Positions 6,111 through 7,767 of a stretch of 7,767 nt of DNA are shown piece after piece. The translations under genes and the position numbers were made by a program. The notes beneath the pieces are model-generated. The model ran no database searches. It was not told the DNA's origin and saw only the letters and a list, made by a program, of their open reading frames with translations. This DNA is from Peribacter sp964404805 (GTDB lineage Bacteria > Patescibacteriota > Gracilibacteria > Peribacterales > Peribacteraceae): the NCBI GenBank assembly GCA_964404805.1, contig CAYOLJ010000055.1:1-7767 (forward strand), given 5' to 3'. Within the stretch, counting starts at the first letter, position 1. The number at the start of each line of letters is the position of its first letter.

Positions 6111-6713
6111 TCAGAGCGGCTTTAACTCTCCATCCTCACTCTGTGCACGACTTACTGTAGAACGTGCAGTGGCTTCTGAAAGGTGTTTGGGAATCACGGC
6201 ATCCACGGTGCCCCATCGTGCTTCGCCGTCTTCGGGCAGCAGAATGGTCACCTGGTCGCCTACTTCTGCGCGATAGAAAGTCACCGAGGCGAGCAGCACG
6301 CGAAATGCCTTTCCCTCGGCGAGCACCTTATATTGACCGTCCTCCTGGATGAGTACCCCCACCACTGTTCGGCGCTTTACGGGGGCGATTTGCTTGTAGA
6401 TGAATTTTCCTTCGTCGGTGATCGTGAGTTTCATACCGTCCCCCTCCATGAGTTTGCTCTTACTGGCGTAGTTTGCTGGTACAGGGTAGGTGTTCCCTTC
6501 ACTATCCACCATGTTTTGGCCATCGAAGATTCCTTCGATCACTTTTCCACTCACAGCGCCGCCGCCCGTCATAGTATTGGCACGCGACGCATGTCGCTCA
6601 TGATCAGTATCCGTGATACCCGTGATCGAGCGTAGCAGAGCATTGGCCGTCTTGAGCGACGACGATGCGCTCTCGATGAGTTCCTGAATTTGGAGGAGTT
6701 GGTCGTCGGACAT
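6111..6713 (-). CDS. Small conserved protein with N-terminal helix and beta-rich domain
   Basis: This 200-residue protein starts with an amphipathic helix (about 4-31, LLQIQELIESASSSLKTANAL), followed by a Thr/Gly-rich linker (32-54) and a domain at about 56-175 with alternating beta-type stretches (TYPVPANYASKSKLMEGDGM, KLTITDEGKFIYKQI, RTVVGVLIQEDGQYKVL, FRVLLASVTFYRAEVGDQVTI). The C-terminal 25 residues are polar and probably disordered. There is no signal peptide, membrane segment or metal motif. From memory, the combination of a short helix and a domain with YPVPANYASKSKL followed by FIYKQI recurs in uncharacterised CPR proteins; I know no assigned function. The beta pattern could be OB-fold or SH3-like and might bind nucleic acid, but that is conjecture. 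It starts 21 bases after the kinase stop without its own promoter-like box or Shine-Dalgarno, so it is probably co-transcribed with the kinase. Confidence 0.85.
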   Translation of the reverse strand: MSDDQLLQIQELIESASSSLKTANALLRSITGITDTDHERHASRANTMTGGGAVSGKVIEGIFDGQNMVDSEGNTYPVPANYASKSKLMEGDGMKLTITDEGKFIYKQIAPVKRRTVVGVLIQEDGQYKVLAEGKAFRVLLASVTFYRAEVGDQVTILLPEDGEARWGTVDAVIPKHLSEATARSTVSRAQSEDGELKPL

Positions 6714-6734
6714 GGGAGTGTGTGGGGAGGCGAA

Positions 6735-7745
6735 TCAGAGTGGCCGGTCGGCAACGGTGAGCTGAGTAGTCCGCAGACGTTCCTGCATTGAATTCTCTGT
6801 GAGGAGCCCCTGCTGAGCGCCCATCGCGCTCACGACACTTGCAGCATTTAGTGTACCCGCTTTCAGCACTATTGAAAAGGGGAGTCCCTGCAAAAGTGCC
6901 CAGGTAGCGCCTGTACCAAAGGCATCGCCGGCACCGGTGGTATCGACTACAGACACAGAATCATCACAGGGGCACTGGTAGCGTCGTTCGCCGTCGGTCG
7001 CGGTCACTCCTCTGCTGCCGTCCGTCACGCAAATGCGCTTCGCACCACTCTTGAGCAGTCGGGAGAATGCCTCGTCGAGAGTGGTCGTGTGCGTGAAGGT
7101 CAGCGCCTCTTTGTAGTTGAGGAGCAACAGATCGGTGAACGGGAGCAGTCGCTTGTTCATCGATGCCTCAATGCCTGCAGCAATCTGTCGTCCCCCTGGG
7201 TTCCAGGTGAGCTTGGGTGCTTCTTGTGCGAGGATCTCGATGATGTCTTCCTGAATGTCGTGCGAGGATTCCTGAATGTGATTGAGGTACACCCAGTCCA
7301 TCTGCTGGGCGATTTCACGGTCGAAGTTGGATTTGTGCAGGTGGGCGTTCGCTCCGGGAGTGTAGAGGATTACGCGTTCTCCTCCGCGCGCGGAAAGGAT
7401 GAGCGAGAAGCTCGAGATTTCGTTATCGACGACGAGTGCGTGTTGCGTATCTACTCCTTCCTTCTGCAGGTTTGCGAGCAGGCGCTGTCCCCACAAGTCA
7501 GAGCCGATCACGCCCTCGAAGAGGGCGTGGCATCCCAGGCGGGCCAAGCCGACGCTCGTGTTTGATGCGCCGCCTCCACACGTTTCAATCACCTCATCCA
7601 CGTGGATTTTCTCTCCCAGCGGCAGGGCAAATATGGGTTTTTCTGCCTCTTCGCATAGCGCATCACTCTTCAGGCGTACGAAAAGATCGTACGTCGCTCC
7701 CCCGATGGACATTGTGCGCCGCTGAGATGGAGAGGCAGAGGACAT
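6735..7745 (-). CDS. PfkB/ribokinase-family carbohydrate or nucleoside kinase
   Basis: This 336-residue protein has the usual family length and motifs. The N-terminal PfkB signature is at about 56-71 (CGGGASNTSVGLARLG), where the Gly-rich turn and Asn contact the substrate. N210 and E213 form the N-x2-E motif linked to Mg-phosphate handling, VTDGSRGV (240-247) is the nucleotide-side strand-turn, and DTTGAGD (268-274) is the second signature, with D274 as the expected catalytic base and GAG as the anion hole. All key residues are present, so it should be an active ATP-dependent kinase phosphorylating a hydroxymethyl group of a sugar or nucleoside. The substrate cannot be read from sequence; ribose, fructose, adenosine and related compounds are all possible, and no pathway gene adjoins. 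It is cytoplasmic. The ATG at 7743-7745 lies 22 bases from the window edge; the family core begins near residue 12 (MSIGGATYD), so a start at that methionine is an alternative. Confidence 0.93.
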   Translation of the reverse strand: MSSASPSQRRTMSIGGATYDLFVRLKSDALCEEAEKPIFALPLGEKIHVDEVIETCGGGASNTSVGLARLGCHALFEGVIGSDLWGQRLLANLQKEGVDTQHALVVDNEISSFSLILSARGGERVILYTPGANAHLHKSNFDREIAQQMDWVYLNHIQESSHDIQEDIIEILAQEAPKLTWNPGGRQIAAGIEASMNKRLLPFTDLLLLNYKEALTFTHTTTLDEAFSRLLKSGAKRICVTDGSRGVTATDGERRYQCPCDDSVSVVDTTGAGDAFGTGATWALLQGLPFSIVLKAGTLNAASVVSAMGAQQGLLTENSMQERLRTTQLTVADRPL

Positions 7746-7754
7746 GTCAGGAGG

Positions 7755-7760
7755 ATGATA
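7755..7760 (-). promoter_or_regulatory. -10-like box before the kinase gene
   Basis: TATCAT (five of six matches to TATAAT) lies 9 bases before the ATG at 7743-7745. The 9 bases between are CCTCCTGAC, which is the complement of a Shine-Dalgarno, not one. The -35 region lies outside the window. Confidence 0.4.
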
Positions 7761-7767
7761 CCCTCTC

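Noticed and set aside
7089..7565. 158-residue plus-strand open frame
   Set aside because: It is antisense to the PfkB kinase, which carries all family motifs.
1..7767. UGA recoding (code 25, as in Gracilibacteria/Absconditabacteria)
   Set aside because: UGA ends the kinase, the small conserved protein, the TPR protein and the 551-residue protein at natural positions before the next start, and is not needed inside any gene.
1..7767. CRISPR array, insertion sequence, phage or integron features
   Set aside because: No spaced direct repeats of CRISPR form, no transposase or integrase motif and no terminal inverted repeats with target duplication were seen.

Overview
The window looks like chromosomal DNA from a Candidate Phyla Radiation (CPR/Patescibacteria) bacterium, most like the Peregrinibacteria/Peribacteria side. 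The reasons are two very cysteine-rich zinc-ribbon proteins of a type I associate with CPR genomes, a small beta-rich protein of a CPR-type conserved family, and tightly packed co-directional genes that lack Shine-Dalgarno sequences. This placement is inference from protein style, not from a marker gene. UGA is used as a stop by four of the five complete genes, which argues against the UGA-recoded Gracilibacteria/Absconditabacteria.

Every gene I accept is on the minus strand, so transcription runs from right to left. From the right edge the order is: a PfkB/ribokinase-family kinase (6735-7745); a small conserved protein with an N-terminal helix and a beta-rich domain (6111-6713); a membrane-anchored TPR protein (4724-6040); and two tandem paralogous cysteine-rich proteins of 551 and 562 residues (3050-4705 and 1355-3043), separated by only 6 bases. 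Gaps are 21, 70, 18 and 6 bases, so the five could be one transcription unit. A strong bidirectional intrinsic terminator lies at 1197-1229. Between it and the next gene there is about 500 bases of hairpin-rich, apparently non-coding DNA. At the left edge a further minus-strand gene, encoding a membrane-anchored protein, runs out of the window; its reading frame seems to be broken near the start.

The cysteine-rich pair is the most interesting part. Each protein begins and ends with the same 75-residue zinc-ribbon module. In the 551-residue protein the two copies align without a gap at 23/75 identities, and the C-terminal copy has lost most of its first metal-binding knuckle. The middle of each protein is also duplicated around a short unit ending N-x6-E-Y. 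Function is unknown; metal binding is the only supported inference.

Four of the minus-strand genes have a -10-like hexamer only 8-9 bases upstream of the chosen start codon and no Shine-Dalgarno sequence. This suggests leaderless transcripts and internal promoters within the cluster.
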